Numbered from the stretch's first letter, positions 19,042-27,025 are shown. The stretch is 64,000 bases of DNA from Hydrogenophaga sp. (GCF_025699295.1 NZ_JAILWB010000008.1:156463-220462); one strand, 5' to 3'. The notes: generated by a model not told the origin, from the sequence alone. Numbers and translations are program-made.

Positions 19042-19890
19042 ATGAACCCCGGCGTGGATCCGGATCGATCGCGGTCCACGCCCACTCCAACGGAGTCACC
19101 CGTGCTTGAACTGAACAACGTCGAGGTCCTGTACAGCGATGTCATCCTCGCTGTCAAAGGCATTTCCGCCCAGGTGCCCACCGGGCAGTGCGTGACCTTG
19201 CTGGGCGCTAATGGGGCGGGCAAGAGCACCACCCTGAAGGCCATCTCGAACCTGATCAAGACCGAAGATGGCCGCGTGACGGCGGGCACCATCCGCTTCG
19301 ATGGGGCCGACATCACGGGGGGCAACCCGGCCGAGCAGGTGCGCAGGGGGCTGGTGCATGTCATGGAAGGCCGCAAGGTGCTGCGGCACATGACGGTGGA
19401 GCAGAACCTGGTGGTCGGCGGGCACATGGGCCCTGGGCGAGACGCCCGTGAACTGCTGGACGAGGTGTATGGCCGCATCCAGCGGCTTGCCGCCTTGCGC
19501 CACCGCACGGCGGGCTACCTGTCCGGGGGGGAGCAGCAGTTGCTGGTGATCGGGCGGGCCCTCATGGCCAGACCCAAGCTGGTCATGATCGATGAGCCCT
19601 CGCTGGGCCTGGCACCGCTCATGGTGGAAGAGGTCTACGGTTTGCTCGCCGATCTCAAGGCCAGTGGCCTGACGCTGCTGATCGTCGAGCAGAACACGCG
19701 CGTCGCGCTGGAGCTGGCCGACTACGGCTACGTGATGGAAGGCGGTCGGGTCGTGCTCGAAGGCCCCTCTGCCAGCCTCAGGAGCAACGAGGACGTGCGC
19801 GAGTTCTACCTGGGCCTGACGGTGGAAGGCGAGCGCAAGAGCTTCAGGGACATGAAACATTACCGCCGCCGCAAGCGGTGGTTGGGCTGA
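19042..19890 (+). CDS. livF: Branched-chain-type ABC transporter ATPase (LivF family)
   Basis: Walker A GANGAGKST, signature YLSGGEQQLLVIGRAL, Walker B KLVMIDEPSLGLAP and H-loop IVEQN are all present. The ATG at 19042 directly follows the LivK stop but lacks a good RBS; GTG at 19102 after CGGAG would give a more usual LivF length and start (LELNNVEVLY). The second ATPase completes the importer. The C-terminal extension after the usual end (RDMKHYRRRKRWLG) is basic and unusual. Confidence 0.88.
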   Translation: MNPGVDPDRSRSTPTPTESPVLELNNVEVLYSDVILAVKGISAQVPTGQCVTLLGANGAGKSTTLKAISNLIKTEDGRVTAGTIRFDGADITGGNPAEQVRRGLVHVMEGRKVLRHMTVEQNLVVGGHMGPGRDARELLDEVYGRIQRLAALRHRTAGYLSGGEQQLLVIGRALMARPKLVMIDEPSLGLAPLMVEEVYGLLADLKASGLTLLIVEQNTRVALELADYGYVMEGGRVVLEGPSASLRSNEDVREFYLGLTVEGERKSFRDMKHYRRRKRWLG

Positions 19891-19935
19891 TGGGCCGATC
19901 CGCCCAACGCCATCGACAACCTTCAAGGACGAGCC

Positions 19936-21087
19936 ATGACAAGTGTTTCCAATGCATTTTTGAGCGAACAGGAAGTGATGATCCGGGAGTCGGCCCGTCG
20001 CGTCGCCAGCGAAGTGGTGGCCAGCACCGCGGCCGAGCGCGATCGCAGCAGCGCCTGGCCCCACGATGAAATCCGGGCGGTGGCCGAGCTCGGCTTCATG
20101 GGGATGCTGGCGCCTCAGGCCCACGGCGGATCCGGACTGTCGTTCGTGGAGTACTGTCTGGCGATCGAGGAGTTCGCCGCTGCGGATGGTGGTTTCGCCA
20201 CCATGATGCATGTGCACAACTCGTCCGCGCACGTGCTGCGCTCATTCGGCACCGAGGAGCAGATGCGCGCCTACCTGCCGGAGCTGGCCCGCGCCCAGCG
20301 CATCGGGGCTTTCCTGTTGTCGGAGCCCCATGCGGGTTCCGACACCGCCGCCATCCGCACCACGGCGAGGCGCGAGGGGGACAGCTACGTGCTCAATGGG
20401 AGCAAGCAATGGATCTCCAACGGCAGCGAGGCCGGCTTCGCCCTGGTGGTTGCCGCCACGGGCGCGCCTGGCGCTCGCGACCGCTTCAGCCTGTTCATCG
20501 CGGACCCGAAGGAGCCCGGTTACCAATGCCTGCGAATCGAAAACAAGCTGGGCCAGCACACGGCCCACACGGCCCAGATTCAGCTGGACAACCTGCGTGT
20601 GCCGGCGAAGAACATGATCGGCGAGGAAGGTCGCGGCTACGGCAAGGCGCTCTCGTTGCTCTCCGACGGCCGCATTGCGATCGCTGCGCTGTCCATCGGC
20701 ATTGCCCGCGCTGCCCTGGAGGCCGCGATCCGATACGCGAAGGAGCGTGAAGCCTACGGAAAGCCGATCGCCGAGTTGCAGGCCGTCAGCTTTGACCTGG
20801 CGGAGATGGCCACGCAGGTGGACGTGGCGCGCCAGTTCATGTTGTACGCGGCGCGCTTGACGGACGCGAAGCTGCCGTCCATCAAGGAAGCCGCGATGGC
20901 CAAACTGTTCGCCAGCGAGATGGCGGAGAAGGTCTGTTCGGCCGCGCTTCAGGTGCATGGCGGCTATGGTTACGTGAACGATTTCCCCGTCGAACGCTAC
21001 TACCGCGACGTGCGGGTGACGAAGATCTACGAGGGCACCAGCCACATCCAACGGCTGATCATCGCGCGGCAACTGCTGGCGGGTTGA
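19936..21087 (+). CDS. Acyl-CoA dehydrogenase
   Basis: This 383-residue flavoprotein has the standard three-domain layout: an N-terminal helical domain, a middle beta domain (FLLSEPHAGSDTAAI, NGSKQWISNG) and a C-terminal helical domain with VHGGYGYVNDFPVERYYRDVRV. The glutamate in YEGTSHIQ is the usual catalytic base position for short/medium-chain members. It should make the 2,3-enoyl-CoA that the hydratase then uses, transferring electrons to ETF. It ends the transporter operon, 45 bp after LivF. Confidence 0.9.
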   Translation: MTSVSNAFLSEQEVMIRESARRVASEVVASTAAERDRSSAWPHDEIRAVAELGFMGMLAPQAHGGSGLSFVEYCLAIEEFAAADGGFATMMHVHNSSAHVLRSFGTEEQMRAYLPELARAQRIGAFLLSEPHAGSDTAAIRTTARREGDSYVLNGSKQWISNGSEAGFALVVAATGAPGARDRFSLFIADPKEPGYQCLRIENKLGQHTAHTAQIQLDNLRVPAKNMIGEEGRGYGKALSLLSDGRIAIAALSIGIARAALEAAIRYAKEREAYGKPIAELQAVSFDLAEMATQVDVARQFMLYAARLTDAKLPSIKEAAMAKLFASEMAEKVCSAALQVHGGYGYVNDFPVERYYRDVRVTKIYEGTSHIQRLIIARQLLAG

Positions 21088-21178
21088 CGCCAGCTCGCAG
21101 GTCTGGCGTTGCGACTTGCCTGTCCGATATCATTGAAACTCGCCCTTTTCGGGGCAAATGCGCAGAGGACACAGAAGA

Positions 21179-21901
21179 ATGAGCACGCAAGTCGACGCCA
21201 AGCCGAAGCTGCGGCCCCGTTGCCCGGCCGCCAAACGCCCTGCCAAGAGCGTGAAGTGGAACAACGCGGTCGGCGGCGCGGATGAACAATACCAGCTGAA
21301 GAAGCAGGCGGTCATTGCGGAGGCGTCCCGCACGTTCGGCCGCCACGGGTACAAGAATGTGTCTCTGGATGAGATCGCTGCGGCGCTCAATGTCACGAAG
21401 CCGGCGCTCTACTACTACTTCAAGAACAAGCAGGAACTGATCTACGAGTGCCACGAGCTGTCGATGAGGCTGGGGGACCAGGTTCTGAAGGACGCCATTG
21501 CCTCGGAATCCACGGGGTATGGACGCATCACGACCTTCATCAAGAACTACATCTCACTGCTGACCGACGAAATGGGGGCGCCTGCGATCCTGCACGATTT
21601 TTCGGCCATGACGCCCGCGGATCAGAAGAAGATCACCGCAAGGCGCCGCAAGTTCGATCTGGAGTTGCGCCAGGTGTTTGAGGATGGCATTCGAGACGGG
21701 TCCATCGCACCATGCGATGCCAAGTTGGCCGTATTCTGGTTCATGGGGGCCGTCGGGGGAATTTCCCAATGGTTCCACGCAGAAGGTCGCCTGCGTGGCG
21801 ATGAGGTCGCTGACATTTTCATCGGCCTGCTGGCTCATGGCATTCGTCCGGTTGCGGTCGGAAAGATGGGCATGACGTCAAAGTCAGCCAGAAGTCGGTA
21901 G
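21179..21901 (+). CDS. TetR-family transcriptional regulator
   Basis: The second in-frame ATG (21179) is the more likely start, giving 240 residues with a basic N-terminal arm. The DNA-binding domain reads VIAEASRTFGRHGYKNVSLDEIAAALNVTKPALYYYFKNKQELIYE, shown here only by its key pieces FGRHGYKNVSLDEIA and VTKPALYYYFKNKQEL. The C-terminal ligand domain contains MTPADQKKITARRRKF. Such regulators in acyl-CoA pathways usually sense a CoA thioester. The two identical palindromes at 9652 and 10796 are the obvious targets. Confidence 0.87.
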   Translation: MSTQVDAKPKLRPRCPAAKRPAKSVKWNNAVGGADEQYQLKKQAVIAEASRTFGRHGYKNVSLDEIAAALNVTKPALYYYFKNKQELIYECHELSMRLGDQVLKDAIASESTGYGRITTFIKNYISLLTDEMGAPAILHDFSAMTPADQKKITARRRKFDLELRQVFEDGIRDGSIAPCDAKLAVFWFMGAVGGISQWFHAEGRLRGDEVADIFIGLLAHGIRPVAVGKMGMTSKSARSR

Positions 21902-21953
21902 CTATATGACGGAAGCCTGTTGTCTTCCACTGAAAGCTGCGACACCGAGTGTC

Positions 21954-22070
21954 ATGAGACGCTGGGCACTGCGCGCACAGATGTCCATCCGCGAGATCTC
22001 CAGGCCCACAGGCCTGGCTCGCAACACCGTTTAAAAGTACCTGCGGGTGGGCAATGAAGAGCCCCGCTAG
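21954..22070 (+). pseudogene. Remnant of an IS21-type transposase N-terminus (IstA-like)
   Basis: An ATG at 21954 opens 26 codons with MSIREISRPTGLARNTV, a helix-turn-helix like that at the start of IstA. An in-frame TAA at 22032 interrupts it before KYLRVGNEEPR and a second stop at 22068. It is a fragment and cannot supply transposase. Confidence 0.5.
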
Positions 22071-22078
22071 TAACCGAC

Positions 22079-22162
22079 GAGAGGCCGCGCAAGACGCTCG
22101 GCTTCCATATCCCCGCTGAGATGTTCAGCGAATGTGTTGCATCGACCGGTGAATCCGCCCCG
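22079..22162 (+). pseudogene. Remnant of an IS30-type transposase C-terminus
   Basis: The plus frame reads ERPRKTLGFHIPAEMFSECVAST, reported here as RPRKTLGFHIPAEMF plus SECVAST, which matches the C-terminal end of IS30-family transposases (RPRKTLG..TP.E). No upstream transposase frame remains. It lies immediately after the IstA-like fragment, so this end of the element is built of insertion-sequence debris. Confidence 0.55.
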
Positions 22163-22319
22163 CATAGACGACCTGGACACCGACGTTTTATGCGCTGTGA
22201 GAAGGGCGCAGCAAGACCCAATACCACCATAAGTTGGCGATAACTTTGGCGCGAAATAGGGCAGTCGCAACAACTAGTGACCTCCAGTCGCAGCACTTTG
22301 GCGCCAGTTCCATTTAATG

Positions 22320-22331
22320 TGGCGCCCTACG
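22320..22331 (-). repeat. Right terminal inverted repeat of the catabolic element
   Basis: TGGCGCCCTACG is the exact complement of the left end. Just inside lies the second shared block (GGCGCCAG at 22300-22307 region). The stretch from 22163 to here holds no gene. Confidence 0.85.
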
Positions 22332-22336
22332 TCACC
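22332..22336. repeat. Target-site duplication, right copy (TCACC)
   Basis: TCACC matches 7256-7260 and borders the right terminal repeat. Removing one copy with the element rejoins the reductase frame. Confidence 0.85.
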
Positions 22337-23119
22337 ATCGCTGATGACCGCATCCATGAACTCGTTGGTCACGCCCACCGAGATGTTGAACTGAGACAGC
22401 TGCGCAAACGCGCCGCGCACCATCCAGCCGAAGTTCGGTTTGCTCGCCAGGAGCTTCATGAACTGGCGCTCTTCCGCCTCGTCCAGACCCATGGTCTTGA
22501 AATCCGGGGTCTTCTTCGAGTCGATGAACGCCTCGATGTCCGGGTGATCGCAGCGCAGCACGCCCATCTGGGCACCGCGGCGGGCACCGGCCGATTCCAC
22601 CGTCTGGCAGGCTCGGTCAAAGACTCGCATGTAGCTCACCGGGCCGGAGGCCGTGGAGTCGGTGCCCTTCACATGCGCGCCACTGGGGCGAATCAGCGAG
22701 AAGTCGTAGCCGACGCCGCCACCTCGACGCATGGTTTCCGTGGCTTGCGCCAGGGCTTCCATGATCCCGGGCATGCCGTCTTTGTACCCGGTCATGGTGT
22801 CCGCGATAGGCTGAACGAAGCAGTTAATCATCGTAGCCACGCGGTCCATTCCAGCAGCACTGTTGATGCGCCCGGCCGGGATGAAGCCGTCGATCTGCGT
22901 CTGCAGGAACAGCTGCTCCATCTCAGGCGTGGTCGCCAAGGCCTTGGCCACGCGCTGCTGGACTTGCAGCATGGTGGTTTCACCAGGTGCTGCGTACTTT
23001 TCTTTGAAGACGTGAGCGCACAGATCCTGAGCAGGCAGGGGCGGCAGCACGTTGAAGTCTTGTTTCATTGGGGACTCTCAGTTGGGGGTTGAATTGCTAA
23101 AGGGGGTCTACGAGACCCG

Positions 23120-23192
23120 CCAATGCACACCCCCCAACGGGGAGGTGCGCATTGGCTGGCCCCGTGGGGAAATGCCGTCCTTGGCGAACGGC
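23120..23192 (-). ncRNA. Pseudoknot leader RNA, copy 2 (upstream of the reductase gene)
   Basis: On the minus strand: 5' hairpin GCCGT/ACGGC (23174-23192), outer CCCC/GGGG, inner ACGGGG/CCCCGT, and a loop CCAATGCGCACC pairing over 12 bp with GGTGTGCATTGG at 23120-23131. This is the longest loop pairing of the set and the clearest pseudoknot. An extra GGGTCT/AGACCC hairpin follows before the RBS. The rest of the gap, 23193-23396, shows no gene. Confidence 0.7.
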
Positions 23193-23396
23193 CATGGCTG
23201 CCGGATAGCAAGCCTCAGCGAGACTTGAGATCGGTGGTGATGTCTGGGGTCGCCTCTCTCGGGGAAAGGCTCGCGGTGTCCCAGATCCGCGTTTCGCTCT
23301 CTTGGAGCAGAAGCTTTGTCAAAGGAGCCCAACTCGGACACTTTTGGCAAAGCTTAGGGAAATTGTCCGGGCCTTGCGGCCACCAGGCAAACGATC

Positions 23397-23420
23397 CGGT
23401 CCAGTATTGACACTGGACCG
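23397..23420. terminator. Perfect hairpin after the 76-residue protein gene
   Basis: CGGTCCAGT and ACTGGACCG form a 9-bp perfect stem 11 bp beyond the stop at 23431. No U-run follows on the minus strand, so it may be a terminator aided by factors or an RNA processing site. Confidence 0.4.
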
Positions 23421-23430
23421 GACGCTGCGC

Positions 23431-23661
23431 TCAATGCACCACAGATGGCGGCCACTGCAGGGGGTGGAAGGCCTCAGCCTCCTGCCACCACTGCGGCGAA
23501 GGCGGTTTGCCGTCGACCATCAGCCCCACGTAGGGATTGAAGCCGATGCGGTGGATCGCCATGGATTCGTCGTGCTTTTCAATCACAACGACCATGCTTT
23601 CCTCGCCTGTAGCCTGCTGGAACTTCACTACCTGCTCTCGCAGGTTCTCACCGATGCACAT
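23431..23661 (-). CDS. Small protein of unknown function (76 residues)
   Basis: The ATG at 23661 follows CCGGAGACAAC, a clear RBS, and is much preferred over the longer frame, which is antisense to ssb. The product starts MCIGENLREQVVKFQQAT, has a beta-rich middle (SMVVVIEKHDESMAIHRIGF) and ends WPPSVVH. I do not recognise the family. It lies between ssb and the reductase, has its own pseudoknot leader, and is followed by a hairpin, so it may be transcribed alone. Confidence 0.6.
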   Translation of the reverse strand: MCIGENLREQVVKFQQATGEESMVVVIEKHDESMAIHRIGFNPYVGLMVDGKPPSPQWWQEAEAFHPLQWPPSVVH

Positions 23662-23685
23662 GTTGTCTCCGGTTGTGACCGAAGG

Positions 23686-23718
23686 CACCCCCGACCGGGA
23701 GGTGTCCCGGCCAAGGGT
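23686..23718 (-). ncRNA. Pseudoknot leader RNA, copy 3 (between ssb and the 76-residue protein gene)
   Basis: Inner stem CCGGGA/TCCCGG, outer CCC/GGG, and a CACC loop able to pair with the following GGTG (23686-23689). The weak 5' hairpin overlaps the end of ssb. Confidence 0.6.
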
Positions 23719-23728
23719 TGGTTGATGC

Positions 23729-24337
23729 TCAGACGAAGCCGGAAACGTCATCGAACGCGGAGTCACTGCGATCGAATCCAGAGTCGTCAAAGCCCCCACC
23801 GCTCTGCTGCGTTGCCTGTTGGGGCGCCGCAGAGTCACGGTGGGACTCGTTCTGGCCACGTTGGTACTGCTGGCCTTGGGCGGACGAGGGGCGGCCAAAG
23901 CCACCGCCAGTCGCACGCATGTTGTTGGGAGCCTGGCGCGCGCCGCCCTGGTTGCCGCCGCCCTGCCGCTCATTGCTGAACCGCTGAGCGCCAGCGCCTT
24001 CGGACTGTTGCGCCCCCTGTTGGGAGCTGCGCGGACGCGCTCCCTTCTGGTGCCAGGTCATCCTGTACTTGGTGAAAGACTTGCGCGCACCGTTTGCATC
24101 GGTGTAGGACGAAGTCTCCTGAGTACCGCTTGCCGAGATCAGTTGCCCTTTCTCAGCCGTCTCGCAGAACTTCTCGGCTTCCGCGTCGAAGCAGAAGAAC
24201 GTCACCGCTTCGGTGACTTCCTCGCCCTTCGCGAAACGAGTGCTCAGCAGACGGAACTCACAGACAGCACCGCCGTTGCCCAACATCTTGAGCTCGGGCT
24301 GGTGGGCCAGTCGGCCGTGGACATTGATCAGGATCAT
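23729..24337 (-). CDS. ssb: Single-stranded DNA-binding protein
   Basis: This 202-residue protein has an N-terminal OB fold (MILINVHGRLAHQPELKML, TFFCFDAEAEKF, GQLISASGTQETSSYTD, WHQKG), then a Gln/Gly-rich linker and a short acidic tail ending SAFDDVSGFV. The usual SSB ending DDDIPF is replaced, though acidic residues and a terminal hydrophobic pair are kept, so partner binding may differ from the chromosomal SSB. Its start overlaps the stop of the upstream gene by ATGA. It probably coats plasmid single strands during replication or transfer. Confidence 0.88.
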   Translation of the reverse strand: MILINVHGRLAHQPELKMLGNGGAVCEFRLLSTRFAKGEEVTEAVTFFCFDAEAEKFCETAEKGQLISASGTQETSSYTDANGARKSFTKYRMTWHQKGARPRSSQQGAQQSEGAGAQRFSNERQGGGNQGGARQAPNNMRATGGGFGRPSSAQGQQYQRGQNESHRDSAAPQQATQQSGGGFDDSGFDRSDSAFDDVSGFV

Positions 24338-25302
24338 GCGGACACCATCAGGTTTTCAACTTTGTACAGGTTCTTGCTTCCTTCGCGCCCACCGGCCAAC
24401 GTGACCGGGACCTTCCCCATCGGGGTGATCGAGACACGCTCGCCAACTTGGCAGCCTGCCGCATCGAGCTCGCGCTCGAGTTCGGCACCGCGCAGAGGAA
24501 GTTCCGCGCCGTTGTCCAGAAGAATGGTGGCTTGAAAGACCTCATAGGGCTCACGATCCCGGGGGGTCATGCGATGAGATCCAGACTGCTTGAGCACGCC
24601 AACGTAGGTGATTCCCACCGTCGGCGTTGGTGCGAACACCTTGCTCTCCATTCCCTTCGGCTTTTCAACCGAGGTTGTCTTGGACGGCGCGGCGGGTTTC
24701 GCTGGCTGCTTCGCCACAGGCTGGGCCTGCGTCTTCTGCAGCTCCGAGTCCTTTGCTTTCGCAACAGGCGCCGGCTTGGCTATATCCGCTCTGCGTTCGT
24801 CCTTCGTCGGCTTTTTGCCCTTAACGCGGGCGTTGCCAAGACGGTTGATCAGTTCCTCGGCAAGTTGCACCGTCTCGTCCTTAACTTCCTCCAGATCGCT
24901 CTTGGGGTCGAAGGCCGTATCGGCAAACGTGAAGCGGCGACCTTTCATGATCGCGCGCAGCCGAGGCTCATTGATGATCAAGTCGCGCTTGATCGTCTTG
25001 CTTGCTTTGTACACACGCAGATTGATGACACCTACCGCAGGCACTAGACCGATCGAGATGATGCGGTCCGCCGCCTGAAAGTCGATGTTCTGAACCGCGC
25101 TCGCAAAGTCTGGTGATGGCACACCAGCAGCAACGGGCGCTACAGGTGTACGTGCATTGCTGGCCGCGTCGCTCACCGTGACGGCCGGTGCCTTGCGCTT
25201 GGCAGCAGGCTTGGCGGCCCGCGCAATCGCTCGTCCTGCCCGGAACGCACCCCAGAAGGGGCTCGTCACGAGGAAGACGAAGAACTTGAAATAGTCTCGC
25301 AC
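24334..25302 (-). CDS. Plasmid protein of unknown function (322 residues)
   Basis: It starts with a hydrophobic segment (FKFFVFLVTSPFWGAF) followed by basic residues, then a structured region with GLVPAVGVINLRVYKASKTIKRDL, a Lys/Pro/Ala-rich linker (about 180-225) and a C-terminal beta-rich domain with VFQATILLDNGAELPLRG. The last part may be an OB-like or hydrolase-binding fold, but I do not recognise the family. Tight ATGA overlap with ssb suggests translation coupling and a role linked with single-stranded DNA. Confidence 0.7.
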   Translation of the reverse strand: MRDYFKFFVFLVTSPFWGAFRAGRAIARAAKPAAKRKAPAVTVSDAASNARTPVAPVAAGVPSPDFASAVQNIDFQAADRIISIGLVPAVGVINLRVYKASKTIKRDLIINEPRLRAIMKGRRFTFADTAFDPKSDLEEVKDETVQLAEELINRLGNARVKGKKPTKDERRADIAKPAPVAKAKDSELQKTQAQPVAKQPAKPAAPSKTTSVEKPKGMESKVFAPTPTVGITYVGVLKQSGSHRMTPRDREPYEVFQATILLDNGAELPLRGAELERELDAAGCQVGERVSITPMGKVPVTLAGGREGSKNLYKVENLMVSA

Positions 25303-25313
25303 TTGGTTTCCTA

Positions 25314-26042
25314 TTAAAAGGCTGCCATCCCCGCCTCAGCAATCCAGCTGTTGGCTTGGTCAGCGTTGTCGTTGGTCACGGGGGCGACCACAGGGCGCAG
25401 CATTGCGTCGCGTAGCGACCACTGCAACTGCTCCAATGCGTTCTGAACCCGCTCCTCGGTGAACCAGTTGGACAGGAACTGCTTCCATGCCATCGGGTCC
25501 TCCTGAGGTGCTCTCTGCGGCACAACGCCCTTCTGAGAAAGGACGATCTGCCGATTCCTCAAGGCCCAGTCCGCCAGCACCAGCGCAAGGGCTGGGTGGT
25601 TGTCGAACGCCGTGAGGTACTGTTGTGCTCGTTCTTGGCGCTTGAGCCATTGACTTGCTTGCTCGCTGACGCCGCTGACTGCTTGCAGTGTGGTTTCCCA
25701 CACCGTGATCAGCTCCAGCGCCGTATCCCCGAAGGGCTTCGGCACCATCAACACCAGCGACTCTCCCGAGGCCGCACATACGTCCGGATGGACCTCGTTG
25801 AACTCACCGAACACTTCCCCATCGTCGGAGAGCGTCTGGTGCAGGTACTTGGCGCGCGTCATCCGCACGTAGCCCATGCGGACTCGTTTGGTCAACAGTG
25901 CGCCCAGCTTGATGGCCTCGACACGTTCGAGCTTCAACGCCTTCTCGGGCTTGATCTCGGCGGTCCAGACCTCGGCGCCAACGGCGCTGAAGCCCCACTG
26001 TCCCTTGGTGCTGTGCGTGTAAACATCAAAGACCTGGTTCAT
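25314..26042 (-). CDS. Plasmid protein of unknown function (242 residues)
   Basis: A soluble protein with no clear catalytic motif. The N-terminus is beta-rich (VFDVYTHSTKGQWGFSAVGAEVW), and the rest appears helical with ERAQQYLTAFDNHPALALVLADWAL. It lies 8 bp after the CobS-like ATPase gene and 11 bp before the next, so it belongs to one operon with the ATPase and ssb. Family not recognised. Confidence 0.7.
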   Translation of the reverse strand: MNQVFDVYTHSTKGQWGFSAVGAEVWTAEIKPEKALKLERVEAIKLGALLTKRVRMGYVRMTRAKYLHQTLSDDGEVFGEFNEVHPDVCAASGESLVLMVPKPFGDTALELITVWETTLQAVSGVSEQASQWLKRQERAQQYLTAFDNHPALALVLADWALRNRQIVLSQKGVVPQRAPQEDPMAWKQFLSNWFTEERVQNALEQLQWSLRDAMLRPVVAPVTNDNADQANSWIAEAGMAAF

Positions 26043-26050
26043 GTCAGGCC

Positions 26051-27025
26051 TCAGCTGTTCAGGTTCTCGTCGTAACCTGCCAGCAACGTGATCTGCTCGT
26101 TGACGGCCTTCGCCATCGAAGAGCTCATGCGCACGGCTTGGCGAATCGCGTAGTGCAATCCGCTTCGACCCTGTGCCTTCATCACGCTCTGGAACATCAC
26201 CGTGTACTTAGCCCAGCGAAGCACAGCGCGTGTCGACAAGGGCTTGTCCACGCCAGGCGCATCGTCGCGGAATGCCTGGCGCACCGAGTTGGCAACGCGC
26301 ACGCATACCTTCGCGATTGGTTCAGCGATGGCCTTGTCTACCTTGCCCGCGAGCAAGTGACGCAGCACCAAGGCCTCTTCGAGTTCGGCTTTGAGGTAGT
26401 CCACTTCCATGTAGGACCACCGATCATCGTTGGCGGTGTCCTGGACGTTTCGGCCAGACACAGATACGCGGCTATCAACGGCGTTCTGGGTACCGAAGAA
26501 GCGAGTCGTCGGCGCGGGCGTGATGGTTTCACCCGTCTCCGGGATCGTCCACGAGTAGCCCTCCAAGAGCATGTTCAGGCCAGTTGCCTCGCCGGGGTCC
26601 AGCGTGTTGTACTCATCGAGCAGCACCGAGGTGCCATCACGACAAGCTTTCACCACCGGCCCGTCCTTCCAAGCGAGGCGTCCATCTTCGGTCGGCAGCA
26701 GCTGACCAATCAGGCGGAAGCTCTCCGTCGTGGGCGAGCAGGGCACCTTGTAGAGCGGCACGTTCAGACGAGCGTGCCACTGTTCGATCAGCGAGGTCTT
26801 GCCCGCTGCTGGGTCACCCTCGATCAGGAGGGCTTTGAACCCGCCGACCCAGAACATCGTCAGCTGGCGCATGCGCTCAGCATCGAAGACATAGCTCGGG
26901 TCCGTGGGTGGCACGCCTTCGAGACCAGGCACAAGGCCAGGAATCGCAGCGTGCTCAGGTGCTTCCGCCAACCCGAAGGTCGTTCGCACGTTGTACTTCT
27001 GGATTGCGGGTGTTTTGTTTTCCAT
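26051..27025 (-). CDS. CobS/MoxR-like AAA+ ATPase
   Basis: The ATG at 27025 follows TTAAGGAA and gives 324 residues; the longer frame to 27058 overlaps the previous gene further. Walker A is GDPAAGKTS (about 70-78), Walker B is GTSVLLDEYN (D137, E138), and a conserved TRFFGTQNAVDS region holds the sensor-1 asparagine. The family remodels or inserts metal into protein partners, usually with a VWA protein. The CobT-like VWA protein at 1-1855 and DUF3150 at 1904 would be its partners; before the 15-kb insertion the genes lay in the same cluster. I infer a chaperone-like complex of unknown target. Confidence 0.8.
   Translation of the reverse strand: MENKTPAIQKYNVRTTFGLAEAPEHAAIPGLVPGLEGVPPTDPSYVFDAERMRQLTMFWVGGFKALLIEGDPAAGKTSLIEQWHARLNVPLYKVPCSPTTESFRLIGQLLPTEDGRLAWKDGPVVKACRDGTSVLLDEYNTLDPGEATGLNMLLEGYSWTIPETGETITPAPTTRFFGTQNAVDSRVSVSGRNVQDTANDDRWSYMEVDYLKAELEEALVLRHLLAGKVDKAIAEPIAKVCVRVANSVRQAFRDDAPGVDKPLSTRAVLRWAKYTVMFQSVMKAQGRSGLHYAIRQAVRMSSSMAKAVNEQITLLAGYDENLNS

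Larger units (their letters stand above)
7261..22331. mobile_element. 15.07-kb catabolic transposon-like element inserted in the class II reductase gene
   Basis: The ends carry a perfect 12-bp inverted repeat, CGTAGGGCGCCA (7261-7272 and the complement of 22320-22331), bordered by the 5-bp duplication TCACC. A second shorter shared block, CTGGCGC, lies 24-25 bp inside each end. The element contains a full acyl-CoA catabolic operon, a branched-chain-type ABC importer and a TetR regulator. No intact transposase is inside; only transposase remnants at 21954-22162 remain. I cannot assign the ends to an IS family. It may have moved by an enzyme in trans, or be a decayed composite. Confidence 0.85.
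22274..23068 (-). pseudogene. nrdJ: Class II ribonucleotide reductase, N-terminal part
   Basis: Native sequence runs from the ATG at 23068 to 22332 (246 residues). It contains INCFVQPI with a conserved first active-site cysteine (C83), the GGGVGYDFSLIRP and RRGAQMGVLRCDHPDI segments of the barrel, and ends FNISVGVTNEFMDAVISDGD. A further 18 residues before the stop at 22274 are encoded by the inserted element. The remaining 728 residues are at 5068-7260. Class II enzymes reduce ribonucleoside di- or triphosphates using adenosylcobalamin and need no oxygen; a plasmid copy probably supported dNTP supply. The gene has its own structured leader (23120-23192). Confidence 0.88.

Noticed and set aside
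5068-23068. Intein or natural split reductase
   Set aside because: There are no intein motifs at the break; inverted repeats and a 5-bp duplication mark an insertion.
23108-23350. Minus-strand protein of 80 residues
   Set aside because: It lies over the structured leader of the reductase gene and shows no protein-like pattern.
1-27025. Cobalamin biosynthesis genes cobS/cobT
   Set aside because: The ATPase and VWA proteins resemble these families, but no other cob genes are present and DUF3150 pairing points to the plasmid or phage-type complex.
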